Counted from the first letter of the stretch, positions 25,414-34,956 are shown. The stretch: 64,000 nt of DNA from Natranaeroarchaeum sp042663585 (GCF_042663585.1 NZ_JBHTAN010000001.1:62001-126000); one strand, 5' to 3'. Notes: generated by a model from the letters alone, not told the origin. Numbers and translations: made by a program.

Positions 25414-27024
25414 TCAGAGCCCTCGGTTGCTCCCTTCGCCTGCGAGAATGACGACCATCGAGAGCCCGGAAATCACGAGCAGGATGAGCGTTGGTACGAC
25501 CGCGTACTGGTAGAGCTGGGTCTTCTGAGCGCGCCAGATCTGTGTGACGATGGTCTCGAAGCCGGACGGGCGAAGAATGAGGGTAACGGGAAGCTCTTTC
25601 ATCGTCGTGAGGAAGACGAGGGCGGCGCCAGCTACGATCCCCGAGCGGGTGAGCGGGAACGTCACGCGGCGGAACGCGCCCACCGAGGACTCCCCGAGTG
25701 TGCGACTCGCCTCGGCCAGTCTGGGATCGACCCCCAGGATCGAGGTTCGGGTCGACCCGACGACCTGCGGCAGGAACCGGACGACGTACGCGAACACGAG
25801 CAGTGGGATCGTCTGGTAGATCCACGGGAGATAGCCGGAGCCGAAGTAGACCAGCGCGAGCGCTAACACGATCCCGGGCACAGCAAAGCCGACGTAGGTG
25901 GCCCGCTCGAACAGGGTCGACAACGGCGAGTCGCTTGTCGCGGCGAAATAGGCGACAGGGATGGCCACCAGCGCGGCGGCGATGGCGGCCGCCGCGGCGA
26001 CGGAGACCGAGTTGATTACCTGGACCCACTCGAACGCCATCGAGGGGCGACGCCCGGCATCGGAGCGGCGCAGCCACAACAGGAGGATCCAGATGGGGAC
26101 GACGAGCGCGATTGTAGCCACCGACGCGGGCAGCAGGGTTGCCGGCCAGCGCCAGCGTCCCAGACTCACGAGTCGGTCGGTGCTGCCGGTGTCGTCGCCG
26201 TGGGCGTCCCGGTCAGACCGGACCAGCCACTCCAGCGCGAGGACCACGAGCACGATACCGAGCAATTGCAAGGAGAGCAACGCGGCGTAATCGCGGCCGA
26301 ACGCGTTGTACTCGACGTAGATCTGTCGCGTGAACACCGGCAGTTGCATGATCGACGGCGTACCGAAGTCGGACACGGCGTACAGCGCCGACAGGAGTGA
26401 TCCAGCGGCGATCGCCGGTCGGATTATCGGAAGCGTCACCCGGCGGAACGCCTCGATGCGGCCGTGGTTCAGCGTCCGAGCCGCCTCGATCAGCGTGGTA
26501 TCGAGCGAGCGGAGGGCTGCTCGAGTGGTGAGATACACATACGGGTACGTGTACAGGGTGATCACGAAAATCGTCCCCGGAAGCCCGTAGATCTCCGGGA
26601 GCTGTTCGATCCCGAGTGGGGCGAGCACGTCCTGAAACTCGCCTCGGGGGCCAAACGCGGAGACGAACGCGAACGCGCCGACATAGCTCGGAACGACCAA
26701 CGGGAGCGCGATGATAACCGACCAGAACCGGCGGAATGGGAGATCGGTCCGCACCGTCAGGTACGCCAGTGGTACCCCGAGGATGATCGACAGCGTCGTC
26801 ACGCCAGCCATCAACAGTAGGCTGTTTTCTATTACCTCGGCAGTGCCACGGCTGAAAAGCAGCTCAGTCGCCCGCGAGGGATCGACGGTGACGGCCTCTA
26901 TCACCAGCCACGCGAGTGGGAAGACCATCGTTCCGGCGATGGCCGCGGAGAGCAGCGTCAGCCCCAGCGGTAGTTGGTCGTCGCCGTCGGTCAGGACGTC
27001 GCGTATCCGTCGTGTCCAACTCAT
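25414..27024 (-). CDS. ABC transporter permease, ferric iron/thiamine type
   Basis: A 536-residue protein made of two fused binding-protein-dependent transport domains with about 12 helices. Each half carries an EAA-loop signature (EAARTLNHGRIEAFRRVTLP and EASRTLGESSVGAFRRVTFP). This two-domain layout is typical of FbpB-type ferric iron permeases. A matching ferric-type binding protein is encoded at 32587-33708, but no ATPase gene is in the cluster. The start (27024) is 94 bp from the DtxR-type palindrome at 27118-27133, which lies just upstream of a TATA-like AATTATATCC for this gene. Confidence 0.87.
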   Translation of the reverse strand: MSWTRRIRDVLTDGDDQLPLGLTLLSAAIAGTMVFPLAWLVIEAVTVDPSRATELLFSRGTAEVIENSLLLMAGVTTLSIILGVPLAYLTVRTDLPFRRFWSVIIALPLVVPSYVGAFAFVSAFGPRGEFQDVLAPLGIEQLPEIYGLPGTIFVITLYTYPYVYLTTRAALRSLDTTLIEAARTLNHGRIEAFRRVTLPIIRPAIAAGSLLSALYAVSDFGTPSIMQLPVFTRQIYVEYNAFGRDYAALLSLQLLGIVLVVLALEWLVRSDRDAHGDDTGSTDRLVSLGRWRWPATLLPASVATIALVVPIWILLLWLRRSDAGRRPSMAFEWVQVINSVSVAAAAAIAAALVAIPVAYFAATSDSPLSTLFERATYVGFAVPGIVLALALVYFGSGYLPWIYQTIPLLVFAYVVRFLPQVVGSTRTSILGVDPRLAEASRTLGESSVGAFRRVTFPLTRSGIVAGAALVFLTTMKELPVTLILRPSGFETIVTQIWRAQKTQLYQYAVVPTLILLVISGLSMVVILAGEGSNRGL

Positions 27025-27117
27025 AATCCAGGAAACGGCTGTGCTTGAGGGAGAGAGGCTGCACCGACTGTTAACGATTCCGATCCCGTCATCGAACGAG
27101 TCCGATGGATATAATTG

Positions 27118-27133
27118 TTTAGGGGGGCCTAAA
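27118..27133. promoter_or_regulatory. DtxR-type iron operator
   Basis: The palindrome TTTAGGGGGGCCTAAA lies between the divergent permease (minus) and oxidoreductase (plus) genes, 7-22 bp upstream of the ATG at 27140. It fits the TTAGG-N-CCTAA core bound by DtxR/SirR/Idr-family metalloregulators. Four more copies lie in this cluster. Confidence 0.75.
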
Positions 27134-27139
27134 ACGATT

Positions 27140-27688
27140 ATGAAACTGACGAGGCGCGACGCGGTGGCCGCCCTGGCCGCAGTCGGAGCGACCGGCGGCG
27201 TCGCCCTCGCCGCTCGACGGCGGGCTGAGAACTCGACCGACAGCGACGGAGAATGGGATGACGGGCTTCCGGACGAAGAGACCGTCCGGGCGTCGATGAC
27301 CGCGATTGCAACCGTCGTCTATCCGGACGAGGTGTCCGGCGTGGAGGCGTTCGTCGACCGGTTCCTCGACGGTCGGCTCGATAGATCGGCTCACGCCGAG
27401 GGTGTTCATACGGCGGTTGCCGATCTCGACGAGGTGGCCCGTTCGTGGCACGGCGCACCGATCACCGAACTCCCCCCGGAGGACCGGGATACACTCCTCA
27501 GAGAGACCGGCGCCGATACCGCAGAGGAAGATTCCGAGGGCTCGCTCGCCGAGCGGGTGCGGTACTACGTCATCAACGAGTTGCTTCTGGCGCTGTACAC
27601 TTCGCCCACGGGCGGCGAGTTGGTTGGTCTGGAGAACCCGCAGGGCCACCCCGGCGGGGCCGAGAGCTATCAGGAGGGACCGCAATGA
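27140..27688 (+). CDS. Gluconate 2-dehydrogenase subunit 3-like protein
   Basis: A 182-residue protein with a twin-arginine signal (TRRDAVAALAAVGATGG), then a domain resembling gluconate 2-dehydrogenase subunit 3, the small partner of GMC-type membrane dehydrogenases. The ATG at 27140 directly follows the DtxR-type palindrome, giving a leaderless or nearly leaderless transcript. The stop overlaps the start of the GMC oxidoreductase by 4 bp, as expected for two subunits of one exported enzyme. The Tat signal of this subunit could carry the partner across the membrane. Confidence 0.8.
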   Translation: MKLTRRDAVAALAAVGATGGVALAARRRAENSTDSDGEWDDGLPDEETVRASMTAIATVVYPDEVSGVEAFVDRFLDGRLDRSAHAEGVHTAVADLDEVARSWHGAPITELPPEDRDTLLRETGADTAEEDSEGSLAERVRYYVINELLLALYTSPTGGELVGLENPQGHPGGAESYQEGPQ

Positions 27689-29343
27689 CTGGCGCTGAGA
27701 TGGATGCGAACGAGGCTGTTGACGGCAACGGGCCGGCCGTCCGCGACATCGATCGGTCACCGGTCACGAACGCGGACGTTTGCGTCGTCGGCGCGGGCCC
27801 GGCGGGAGCGATGATCGCGGACCGTCTAGCTGCCGACCACGACGTGGTGGTTCTCGACGCCGGTCCTCGATTCGATCCTGCGGACCGCCTCGACCGACAG
27901 GAACGGGCGATCCGACCGAGCTACAATCGACCGGACGTCTGGGACGTCGGCGGCGAGCGCGACGCCCACGCCAACTCCGGCGAATGGTTCTACCCGTTGA
28001 ATCACGCTCGTGTCAAGGGGATCGGCGGGTCGACACTCCACTGGCAGGGAATGGTGATGCGGCTTCACGAGGCCGATTTCAACTCCGGGGAACAGCGGGG
28101 TGTCGGTCCGGACTGGCCAATCGACTACGCCGACCTCCAGCCGTACTACGCCGAGGCCGAACGCGAACTGGGCGTCGCCGGAGCCTCGGACAATCCGTAC
28201 GCGCCGCCGCGCGAGGAACCCCACCCGATGCCGGCGTTTGAGCCGTCATACAGCGACTCCCTGTTTGCGGAGGCTTGCGAGGAGTTGGAGATAGACATGC
28301 ATTCGGTGCCGAACGCACGCAACTCCGAGCCGTACGACGATCGGTCCTCGTGTGTCGGTTACGGGACGTGTCAGCCGGTCTGTCCCTCCGGAGCGAAGTA
28401 CGACGCGACCGTCCACATCGAACGGGCGGAAGAGAAGGGAGTATCCGTGATCGACCGCGCGCCGGTCCAGCGGCTGGAACACGAGGCCGATCGCGTGTCC
28501 GCCGCGGTGTACGCGACCCCTGACGGGGAAGAACACAGACAGGAGGCGGACGCCTTCGTCGTCGCCTGTGGCGGCGTGGAGACGCCGCGGCTCCTGCTCC
28601 TGTCCGATTCCGAGACGTATCCGGACGGCCTGGCGAACTCCAGCGGTCACGTCGGGGAGTTCTTCATGGACCACCTGTTTGCGGGCGCTGGCGGCGTCCT
28701 CGACGAACCCACCCGCCAGAACCACATCGGGTTTTACACGAGTGCCTCCGACCAGTTCTACGACGACGCCGACGAGGAGTTCGCCCCGTTCAAACTGGAG
28801 TTCTTCAATTCCATTCAGAACAACTACGCCGGTCCGTCCCCCGTTGGCATGGCGCTGACAGGCGATGACTGGGGGAACGAACTGCTCGACCGCCTTCGTG
28901 AGGGCTACGGCACTCGCGTGGCGATGGGTGGGCTGGTCGAACAGCTTCCTCGATCGGACAGCTACGTGACGTTGGACCCCGACCGCACCGATGACCACGG
29001 TAACCCAGTGCCCGATGTTCACTGGAACGTCGGTGACCGGGCGCTCAGGACCATCGAACGGGCGAACGAGATCCAGCAGGCGGTACTGGAGGAACTCGGC
29101 GCGGATATCGAGTGGGTCGCCGGCCCCGATGCGACTGGCCCTGCATACCATCACATGGGGACGACACGGATGAGCGCGGACGCCGAGAACGGCGTCGTCG
29201 ACCCGGACTGCCGGACCCACGACCTCGACAACTGCTGGATCGCGTCTAGTTCCGTGTTCCCCACTGGCGGTGCGATGAACCCCACGCTCACCATCGCCGC
29301 GCTGGCGTTACGGGTCGCTGACGACATCGCAACACGGCTCTGA
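27685..29343 (+). CDS. GMC-family FAD-dependent oxidoreductase
   Basis: A 552-residue flavoprotein. The dinucleotide-binding motif VCVVGAGPAGAMIADRLA is near residues 32-49, GIGGSTLHWQGM marks the GMC family, and the C-terminal region holds YHHMGTTRMS and the NPTLTIAALALR tail. It oxidises an alcohol or sugar substrate and passes electrons through its small partner. It has a CVGYGTCQPVC cysteine cluster near residue 230. The ATG at 27685 overlaps the previous gene. The substrate is unknown; the setting among glycosyltransferases and iron-type operators suggests a sugar. Confidence 0.87.
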   Translation: MTGAEMDANEAVDGNGPAVRDIDRSPVTNADVCVVGAGPAGAMIADRLAADHDVVVLDAGPRFDPADRLDRQERAIRPSYNRPDVWDVGGERDAHANSGEWFYPLNHARVKGIGGSTLHWQGMVMRLHEADFNSGEQRGVGPDWPIDYADLQPYYAEAERELGVAGASDNPYAPPREEPHPMPAFEPSYSDSLFAEACEELEIDMHSVPNARNSEPYDDRSSCVGYGTCQPVCPSGAKYDATVHIERAEEKGVSVIDRAPVQRLEHEADRVSAAVYATPDGEEHRQEADAFVVACGGVETPRLLLLSDSETYPDGLANSSGHVGEFFMDHLFAGAGGVLDEPTRQNHIGFYTSASDQFYDDADEEFAPFKLEFFNSIQNNYAGPSPVGMALTGDDWGNELLDRLREGYGTRVAMGGLVEQLPRSDSYVTLDPDRTDDHGNPVPDVHWNVGDRALRTIERANEIQQAVLEELGADIEWVAGPDATGPAYHHMGTTRMSADAENGVVDPDCRTHDLDNCWIASSSVFPTGGAMNPTLTIAALALRVADDIATRL

Positions 29344-29348
29344 GTATT

Positions 29349-29364
29349 TTTAGGTAAACCTAAA
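29349..29364. promoter_or_regulatory. DtxR-type iron operator
   Basis: A perfect inverted repeat in its arms, TTTAGGTAAACCTAAA, directly after the stop of the GMC gene and upstream of the glycosyltransferase. It ends 12 bp before a GTG at 29376 and 33 bp before the ATG at 29397. The spacing to about 29376 equals that at the other operators, suggesting transcription starts there. Confidence 0.78.
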
Positions 29365-29396
29365 AACTAAAGTGGGTGCGGGAGCACCTATCGGTA

Positions 29397-30209
29397 ATGA
29401 GTGGATCACTCACGCCGCCCGCCGACGAGTCGGGGTCGGATGCGACTGACGAAAGTACGACGGCAACAGACGATACAGCCACGGACACCACGAGCGATAC
29501 CGAGAACGCTTCAGGCATGACCGACCAGGACCGATACACCTTCGACGACGTCAGCGTCGTAATGGGGACGTACAACGAGGAGGCGGCAATCGCAACCGTA
29601 CTCTCCGACATCGACGACGTCACCGGTGGGCGCGCCGAGGTCGTCTGCGTCGACGGCTCCTCCGACCGGACGCCCGAGATTGCCCGCAAACACGGTGCGA
29701 CCGTGATCGAACAGGAGCCCCAGGGGTACGGCGTCGCCGTCCGCGAGGCGATACTCACGCCCGACCGCCCAGTCGTCGTTACGACCGACTGCGACGATAC
29801 GTATCCGATGGAACAGCTTCCGGAGTTCCTCGACGCAATCAACGACGGGGCCGACGTCGTCAGCGGCGACCGGCTATACTACGGCGCGGACACCATGCCC
29901 GCGTTCAACCGTCTCGGAAACCACTCGTTCGCGGCAATCGCGAGCCTCCTGATGGGCAAGCGCGTACACGACACCACTACCGGGATGCGCGCATACCGAC
30001 GGGACGTGATCGAGAACATCGAATGGACAGAGAACACCGGGCTCTCCGCCGAACTCCTGATCCGCCCGCTGATGCGCGGCTACGACGTCCGCGAGCATCC
30101 CATCGACTACGCCGAGCGCCTCGGCGAGACGAAACTCGATCCGATCGAGGGCGGCGCCGCAATCGCGAAATCGATCGTCAAGGTCTGCCTGGAAGAACGA
30201 TTCCGGTAG
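29397..30209 (+). CDS. Family 2 glycosyltransferase (dolichyl-phosphate sugar synthase type)
   Basis: A 270-residue GT2 protein. After a Thr/Asp/Glu-rich N-terminus of about 45 residues comes the GT-A fold: VSVVMGTYNEEAAIATVL, EVVCVDGSSDRTPEIA, then VVTTDCDDTYP containing the metal-binding DxD. It lacks C-terminal membrane helices, like cytosolic DPM1-type enzymes that charge dolichyl phosphate. Possible starts are GTG 29376, ATG 29397 and ATG 29517. I chose 29397 because a GGAG sits about 12 bp upstream. It is controlled by the palindrome at 29349-29364 and may feed the GT39-like transferase encoded on the opposite strand. Confidence 0.85.
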   Translation: MSGSLTPPADESGSDATDESTTATDDTATDTTSDTENASGMTDQDRYTFDDVSVVMGTYNEEAAIATVLSDIDDVTGGRAEVVCVDGSSDRTPEIARKHGATVIEQEPQGYGVAVREAILTPDRPVVVTTDCDDTYPMEQLPEFLDAINDGADVVSGDRLYYGADTMPAFNRLGNHSFAAIASLLMGKRVHDTTTGMRAYRRDVIENIEWTENTGLSAELLIRPLMRGYDVREHPIDYAERLGETKLDPIEGGAAIAKSIVKVCLEERFR

Positions 30210-30284
30210 ATCGAGCTCTGACACCTTTTTAATTCAGCTTTACCTTCGAGGCGTCCGCTCCGGTCGGCTCGTTCCGACAGAATC

Positions 30285-32609
30285 TCACTCCTCGGCTGAC
30301 TCTGCGCTCGTCTCGAAGACGACCCACTCGGCATGTGCGTTCGGATCGTCAGGGATGTACGTCCCCCTGTTCCCGCAGTCCGTGACGAGCCGGCAGACCG
30401 AGCGCTCGGGCGGCCAGACGGCCTCGATGCCCTCGCTGGATGCCCGGACCGTCGTCTCCTGTCGATAGGTGAATGTCGATCCCGACGGATCGACGAGGGT
30501 CACCGTCATGGTGACGACGTCGCCGTCCGGGTCGACCGGGATGGAGGCGTTCGGAGCGCCGGCCAACCGTGCCGAATCGCCGTCGAGCGACCAGTCCACC
30601 GTGAGCGATTCGTTGGGATCAGTCACGGCGTATCCCACACGGTCGGACCCACCGGCGACTCCGCCATCAGGGCTCTCTCCGCCCGCGGTCTCGAGGCGGA
30701 TCCGCGCTTGGTCGACGCGGTCCGGGATGCCGACGGTCGTCTCCGCATCGAGCCGTGGTCCTTCCCGGACATCGAGCGTCTCCAGTTTCGGAACGACGCG
30801 TTCGTATGGGTTCGGCGTCCACTCGCCCTGATACCCGTACCGATAGAGAGTCCGGTCCGGGTATGCATCCAGCACCGCAAAGTCCTCGCTCGGATCGCGG
30901 TCGAGCGCGTACACGACCTCTCCGTCCAGCCCGGGATCGTTCCGGAGCGCCTGGAAGGGGTGGTTCTGCCACTCGCCATACGGTGTTGGGACGAATACGA
31001 GCGCGTTATCAAACGATTCCGACTCGATCGGCTCGTAGGCCGCATCGTATTTGTCGGCCTGCACCGAGTGCCGGTCCAGGGGAGCGCCGACCGCAGCCGC
31101 AGCCGCGAGAGTCCCGCTGAGGACGACGAGGACGGCCGCCACGGCGACGACCGTCCGCGCCGTCTGCGGGGTGACACGGGTAGCGAGCCGTTGCCGGACC
31201 CCGGCGAGCGCCCGGCCACCTGCGACGACGGCGACGCCGCCGAAGACAGACAGCGGGACGAGAAGATCGAAGTGATAGACCGGGCCGAAGCTCGCGACGA
31301 ATCCGTCAGTTGGGTCCGAGATCGTCGCGAGGAGGTTGTGAGTGCCCCAGAAGAACAGGTTCCCGACCACCACCGTGACGACCACACCGCCGAGGAGGAG
31401 CCCGGCAATCCGCTCGAATCGGCGGTCATCAGCGGTGGAGTCGGTGGCCCCGTGGTCGTCGCCCTCCGAATGGTCGGCGGCGAGCGCCCGTTCCCCGAGC
31501 AGCCAGTGCCGCGCGGCTAGGCCGCCGCCGACGAGTGCGAGTGCCGCGCCGACGGGACCGGCGACGAGCCAGCGTGTTGCGAGATACCACAGCGCGTAGC
31601 CATTCGTGCGGAGCGCCAGCCCGGGCGTGTAGTCGATCGAATGGTCGAGGATCCGTCGCTCACCGAATCCGGGGCCGTCCATCGGGGCGAACGCCTCGTA
31701 GGGGAACGTTAGCGGGGAGCCAGTCAGGCGGAGGTTGTACGCGAGGGTGACGCCCACGAACAGCACCCCGAACAGTGCAGTGAGCCCATGGCGGTTGATC
31801 GGGTCGGGAAGGCCCCGGAGCCCCCTGTTCACGAGTGGAGTGAGTCCCTCGGCCCGAACCGCCGAAACGACCTGGACGAGCGCGTGGCCGATGAACGGGG
31901 CCGCGAACAGCACTGCCGTGAACGGCCGGGCGAAGAACGCAAGCCCGATAGCGACGCCCGCAACCCCTGCAGCCAGAACCGATCGGTCACGGACGCTTCG
32001 GAGGTACGCGACCGCGAACAGCAGGTTCAGGAACGTGGTAGGGGCGTACGGGAGGAAGACGGACGAGGTGACGACCGCCATCGGCGAGGCTGCGAACAGG
32101 ACGGCGGCCGCGAGCCCGACCCGTCGGTCGAAGACCATCGAGCCGAGCAGGTACACGAGCGCCGCGTTACCCGCTGCGATCGCCGCAAGGGTCAGCCGCG
32201 GCTCGCCGAACAGTCCCATCGAGACCGCGTACATCGCGGCCGGAACGGGGCTGTACTTCGGATAGAGCCTGCCGCCATCTTCAATGAAGAACCACGGGCG
32301 AAAGGCGCCGACTAGCTCGCCAGCATGCAACTCTAGCTGCCCGGACAGAAGCATCGCGGCCTGCGTGAGGTAGACACCTTCGTCGTGGTTAATCGAGTGA
32401 TGCGCGAAGACGGTCGCGGCAAGAACGAAGGTGAGGATACCCGTCGCACAAGCGACGAAGACGGCCGCGAACGTCAGGCGGTCCGCTCGGGCGACCTGCT
32501 CGCGGCCGTAGCTCGCGAGTCGTCGTGCGAACCGGCGTGGACGAAGGAGGGCCGAAAGGGACGACACGGATGTCGGTGGCGGAACTCTATACCTCGACGC
32601 CGGCCTCAC
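30285..32609 (-). CDS. ArnT/PMT-like membrane glycosyltransferase (GT39-type)
   Basis: A 774-residue protein. The first 480 or so residues are multispanning, with the first extracytoplasmic loop carrying HHSINHDEGVYLTQ, the acidic motif typical of GT-C enzymes that use lipid-linked sugar donors. The last 270 residues form an extracellular beta-rich domain. The gene begins 23 bp inside the end of the upstream binding-protein gene, so it is co-transcribed with it from the operator at 33713. It probably moves a sugar from dolichyl phosphate to an exported protein or lipid. Confidence 0.82.
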   Translation of the reverse strand: MRPASRYRVPPPTSVSSLSALLRPRRFARRLASYGREQVARADRLTFAAVFVACATGILTFVLAATVFAHHSINHDEGVYLTQAAMLLSGQLELHAGELVGAFRPWFFIEDGGRLYPKYSPVPAAMYAVSMGLFGEPRLTLAAIAAGNAALVYLLGSMVFDRRVGLAAAVLFAASPMAVVTSSVFLPYAPTTFLNLLFAVAYLRSVRDRSVLAAGVAGVAIGLAFFARPFTAVLFAAPFIGHALVQVVSAVRAEGLTPLVNRGLRGLPDPINRHGLTALFGVLFVGVTLAYNLRLTGSPLTFPYEAFAPMDGPGFGERRILDHSIDYTPGLALRTNGYALWYLATRWLVAGPVGAALALVGGGLAARHWLLGERALAADHSEGDDHGATDSTADDRRFERIAGLLLGGVVVTVVVGNLFFWGTHNLLATISDPTDGFVASFGPVYHFDLLVPLSVFGGVAVVAGGRALAGVRQRLATRVTPQTARTVVAVAAVLVVLSGTLAAAAAVGAPLDRHSVQADKYDAAYEPIESESFDNALVFVPTPYGEWQNHPFQALRNDPGLDGEVVYALDRDPSEDFAVLDAYPDRTLYRYGYQGEWTPNPYERVVPKLETLDVREGPRLDAETTVGIPDRVDQARIRLETAGGESPDGGVAGGSDRVGYAVTDPNESLTVDWSLDGDSARLAGAPNASIPVDPDGDVVTMTVTLVDPSGSTFTYRQETTVRASSEGIEAVWPPERSVCRLVTDCGNRGTYIPDDPNAHAEWVVFETSAESAEE

Positions 32610-33708
32610 GCATGAGGTCGACCGTTTTTTCGAGATCGGATAGCTCCGTCAGGTCGATCTCGGGGACGTCGAGTTCGTCAATCGTCGGTAGATCGCCGAT
32701 CGGCTCGACATCCGGGATCAGCGGGTACTCGAACGTCGTTCGGGCGAAGTAGTCCTGCGCCTCGGCCGACAGCAGGTGTCGGATGAAGTTCTCTGCGAGG
32801 GTGGGGTCGTTGGCTGTATCGACTACCGTGGCACCGGCGACGTTGAACACTGCGCCGGCGTCGCCCTCGGTGAACTCGGTGCCGATCGAGGCATCCGGGT
32901 TGCCATCCAGGACGCGCTGGATGTAGTAGTGGTTCGTGAACGCGGCGTCGATCTCCTCGTTGGCGATCGCCTCACAGGCGGCGAACTCGCTGGGGTAGCT
33001 GCTGATGCCGGAATCGACGACTGCCTCTAGCCAGTCGAGGGTGGCCTCCTCGCCTTCGATGAGCCGCATTGCAGTGACGAATGCCTGACAGGAGCCGTAG
33101 GAAGGGGCCCAGCCAAGGTCGCCGGCGAACTCATCAGGGTACGCCATGATGTCCTCTGGCACCTCGTCCTCGGAGAACGTCTCGTTGTCGAACGGTACGG
33201 CGCGTGCCCGCCCGGACGTGCCGATCCAGTCGTCGGTGTGGAACTCCGCCCGGACCATCTCGGTGATATCCGACGAAAGTGCCTGTGTGCGCCCCTCGTT
33301 GGCGAGCGCACCGAGTGCGCCTGCGTTGACCGAGTAGAAGACGTCGGCCGGGGAGCCGTCTCCCTCGTTTGCGATCTGGTTCACGAGATCAGTAGAGCCG
33401 CCGTAGCGCTTCGTCAGATCGAAGTTGTCGTACAGGTTATCGATGTAGTCGAGCAGTTCGCCGACGAGGAACTCCCCCCGACCGGAGTAGACGTGGAGTT
33501 CGCCCTCCAGATCCGGCATCTCGTCCATCGAAGTGCCGCCCGGGGCGTCACGCCCCTCCCGTCCCGATCCAATCTGTCCGATATTACTCTCCGGTTCATC
33601 GTCGTCGCCGCCCAGACAGCCGGCGAACCCGGCGGCACCGAGCGCGCCCGCCGTTGCCAGGAACCGGCGTCGGTCGACATCGTTCTCGTTTCGTAGGTGT
33701 CTCGTCAT
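32587..33708 (-). CDS. Ferric-iron-type ABC substrate-binding lipoprotein
   Basis: A 373-residue protein with a twin-arginine lipoprotein signal (DRRRFLATAGALGAAGFAGC). A periplasmic-binding fold of the FbpA/thiamine-type class follows (GELHVYSGRGEFLVGELLDY, then DVFYSVNAGALGAL and NHYYIQRVLDG). Tyr residues in the last segment are candidate iron ligands. It would deliver ferric iron to the permease at 25414-27024. The operator at 33713-33728 sits 5-20 bp upstream of the ATG, placing it over the transcription start. The downstream GT39 gene overlaps. Confidence 0.88.
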   Translation of the reverse strand: MTRHLRNENDVDRRRFLATAGALGAAGFAGCLGGDDDEPESNIGQIGSGREGRDAPGGTSMDEMPDLEGELHVYSGRGEFLVGELLDYIDNLYDNFDLTKRYGGSTDLVNQIANEGDGSPADVFYSVNAGALGALANEGRTQALSSDITEMVRAEFHTDDWIGTSGRARAVPFDNETFSEDEVPEDIMAYPDEFAGDLGWAPSYGSCQAFVTAMRLIEGEEATLDWLEAVVDSGISSYPSEFAACEAIANEEIDAAFTNHYYIQRVLDGNPDASIGTEFTEGDAGAVFNVAGATVVDTANDPTLAENFIRHLLSAEAQDYFARTTFEYPLIPDVEPIGDLPTIDELDVPEIDLTELSDLEKTVDLMREAGVEV

Positions 33709-33712
33709 TGTT

Positions 33713-33728
33713 TTTAGGTTTACCTAAA
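33713..33728. promoter_or_regulatory. DtxR-type iron operator
   Basis: TTTAGGTTTACCTAAA, a perfect palindrome in its arms, 5-20 bp upstream of the binding-protein ATG at 33708. This position covers the expected start of transcription and fits classical repression by an iron-loaded DtxR-family protein. Confidence 0.8.
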
Positions 33729-33747
33729 TCGTTTTAGTGGTGTCGGT

Positions 33748-34929
33748 TTAGTCGTCGGCAACCGCCGGCGTTCGCCTGAGGGCGTCGAGGCAGTCGAGCC
33801 AATCGCGCATGTATTCGCCGACGTGGGTAAAGAACGCACCGTTTCGGTACTCGTCGAACTCGCCGTCTGCAAGCCGGTCAGCCATCGCGGCGTATACCGC
33901 GGCGTAGCTTTCGGCATCAGTTCCGGCGTCATCGACGAGTTCCCAGAGGTGCTCGTTGAGTTCGAGCCCGGCGACCTCGTTGTGGAGGTCGTCGAACGTC
34001 GATCGAGCGGCCTTGTTGTGCTCACAGAGCGGGCGGCCGTTGTAGATCCGTCCGCCTAGCACATCGCAGGCGCGTTTGAGGAACACCCCGCTCCAGATGT
34101 CGTCGAACCGTCCGACGTCCCACTCGTTGTCGTCCATCGGAAGCTGGTAGAACGCGGGGATTACTTCTCGCCGGAAGGCGAGGTTCATCGAACAAACGGT
34201 CAGGTAGTTGCCGCGAGCGGCGACGAAATCGTGGTCGAACTCCTCCGCGGTCGTCCGCGTCTGGGCCTGACCCTCCAGGTCCCCGTCCATCAGGATCCGG
34301 ACCGCATCGAGGTCGGGGACGTTCGTCCAAAGTCCCTGTGAGGCGACGACTTCGCCGCCTTCGATATCGACCGTATCCGTCTCGACTGTCTCATCCATCG
34401 CCGAGTAGGGGTAGCCACGCGGGTAGAGCCCGTGCTCGTCGGCGTTCTGGTAGAGAACGTTTACCCAGTTCTTGTCCGACTGGACGCGCTCGACTGACCC
34501 CTCGAACGCGAGGTTCTCCATGTGTTGCCCGAAGTAATCCTCGTCCTCGTGCGGGAGCGTATCATCGTCGATGAACAGTCCGTACTCGAAGCTCTCGTCG
34601 GCCCACATGTACAACAGCCCAAAGCTCGTCTCGGCGTGGCTTGCGGCTGGCACGACGTGACCGTACTGCTCGATGTCATTCGCATCGTACCATTCCTCGC
34701 GCCGACTGCCGTCGAAGACTTCACCGGAAACCCCGAGATCATCGAGCATCGACTGCATCTCGTCGACATCACAGAAATCCTCCGTGACGAGAACGAAGTG
34801 GAGCCGCGAGATATCGAACCCGTGCTCGCGGGCGTTCTCCACGTACGAGCGAAGACACTCGTACTCTCGAATCGTCGGGACGATCACGCAGATGTCCCGT
34901 TGTACTACCTCTGAACGGTTCCCGGTCAT
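33748..34929 (-). CDS. RGP-like (reversibly glycosylated polypeptide family, GT75) protein
   Basis: A 393-residue protein with ICVIVPTIREYECLRSYV at the N-terminus, a triple-Asp motif (YGLFIDDDTLP) near residue 145, and a conserved NLAFRREVIPAFYQLP region. These features fit the reversibly glycosylated polypeptide (alpha-1,4-glucan-protein synthase) family, whose plant members are UDP-arabinose mutases. The archaeal role is not known; sugar-nucleotide mutase or glycosyltransferase are both possible. The promoter overlaps the DtxR-type palindrome at 34941-34956. Confidence 0.78.
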   Translation of the reverse strand: MTGNRSEVVQRDICVIVPTIREYECLRSYVENAREHGFDISRLHFVLVTEDFCDVDEMQSMLDDLGVSGEVFDGSRREEWYDANDIEQYGHVVPAASHAETSFGLLYMWADESFEYGLFIDDDTLPHEDEDYFGQHMENLAFEGSVERVQSDKNWVNVLYQNADEHGLYPRGYPYSAMDETVETDTVDIEGGEVVASQGLWTNVPDLDAVRILMDGDLEGQAQTRTTAEEFDHDFVAARGNYLTVCSMNLAFRREVIPAFYQLPMDDNEWDVGRFDDIWSGVFLKRACDVLGGRIYNGRPLCEHNKAARSTFDDLHNEVAGLELNEHLWELVDDAGTDAESYAAVYAAMADRLADGEFDEYRNGAFFTHVGEYMRDWLDCLDALRRTPAVADD

Positions 34930-34940
34930 ACATTCGAATT

Positions 34941-34956
34941 CTTAGGCTGACCTAAA
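34941..34956. promoter_or_regulatory. DtxR-type iron operator overlapping a TATA box
   Basis: CTTAGGCTGACCTAAA, 12-27 bp upstream of the ATG at 34929. On the minus strand its distal arm reads CTTTTAGG, exactly where a TATA box for a leaderless transcript is expected. It also overlaps the stop codon of the upstream gene (34952). Confidence 0.72.

Noticed and set aside
28246..29220. A 324-codon frame opposite the GMC oxidoreductase
   Set aside because: It is the antisense of a gene with clear FAD and GMC motifs.
30333..31520. A 395-codon frame opposite the GT39-like gene
   Set aside because: The product is Arg-rich with no membrane helix or domain; the minus strand has the expected transmembrane pattern and operon overlap.
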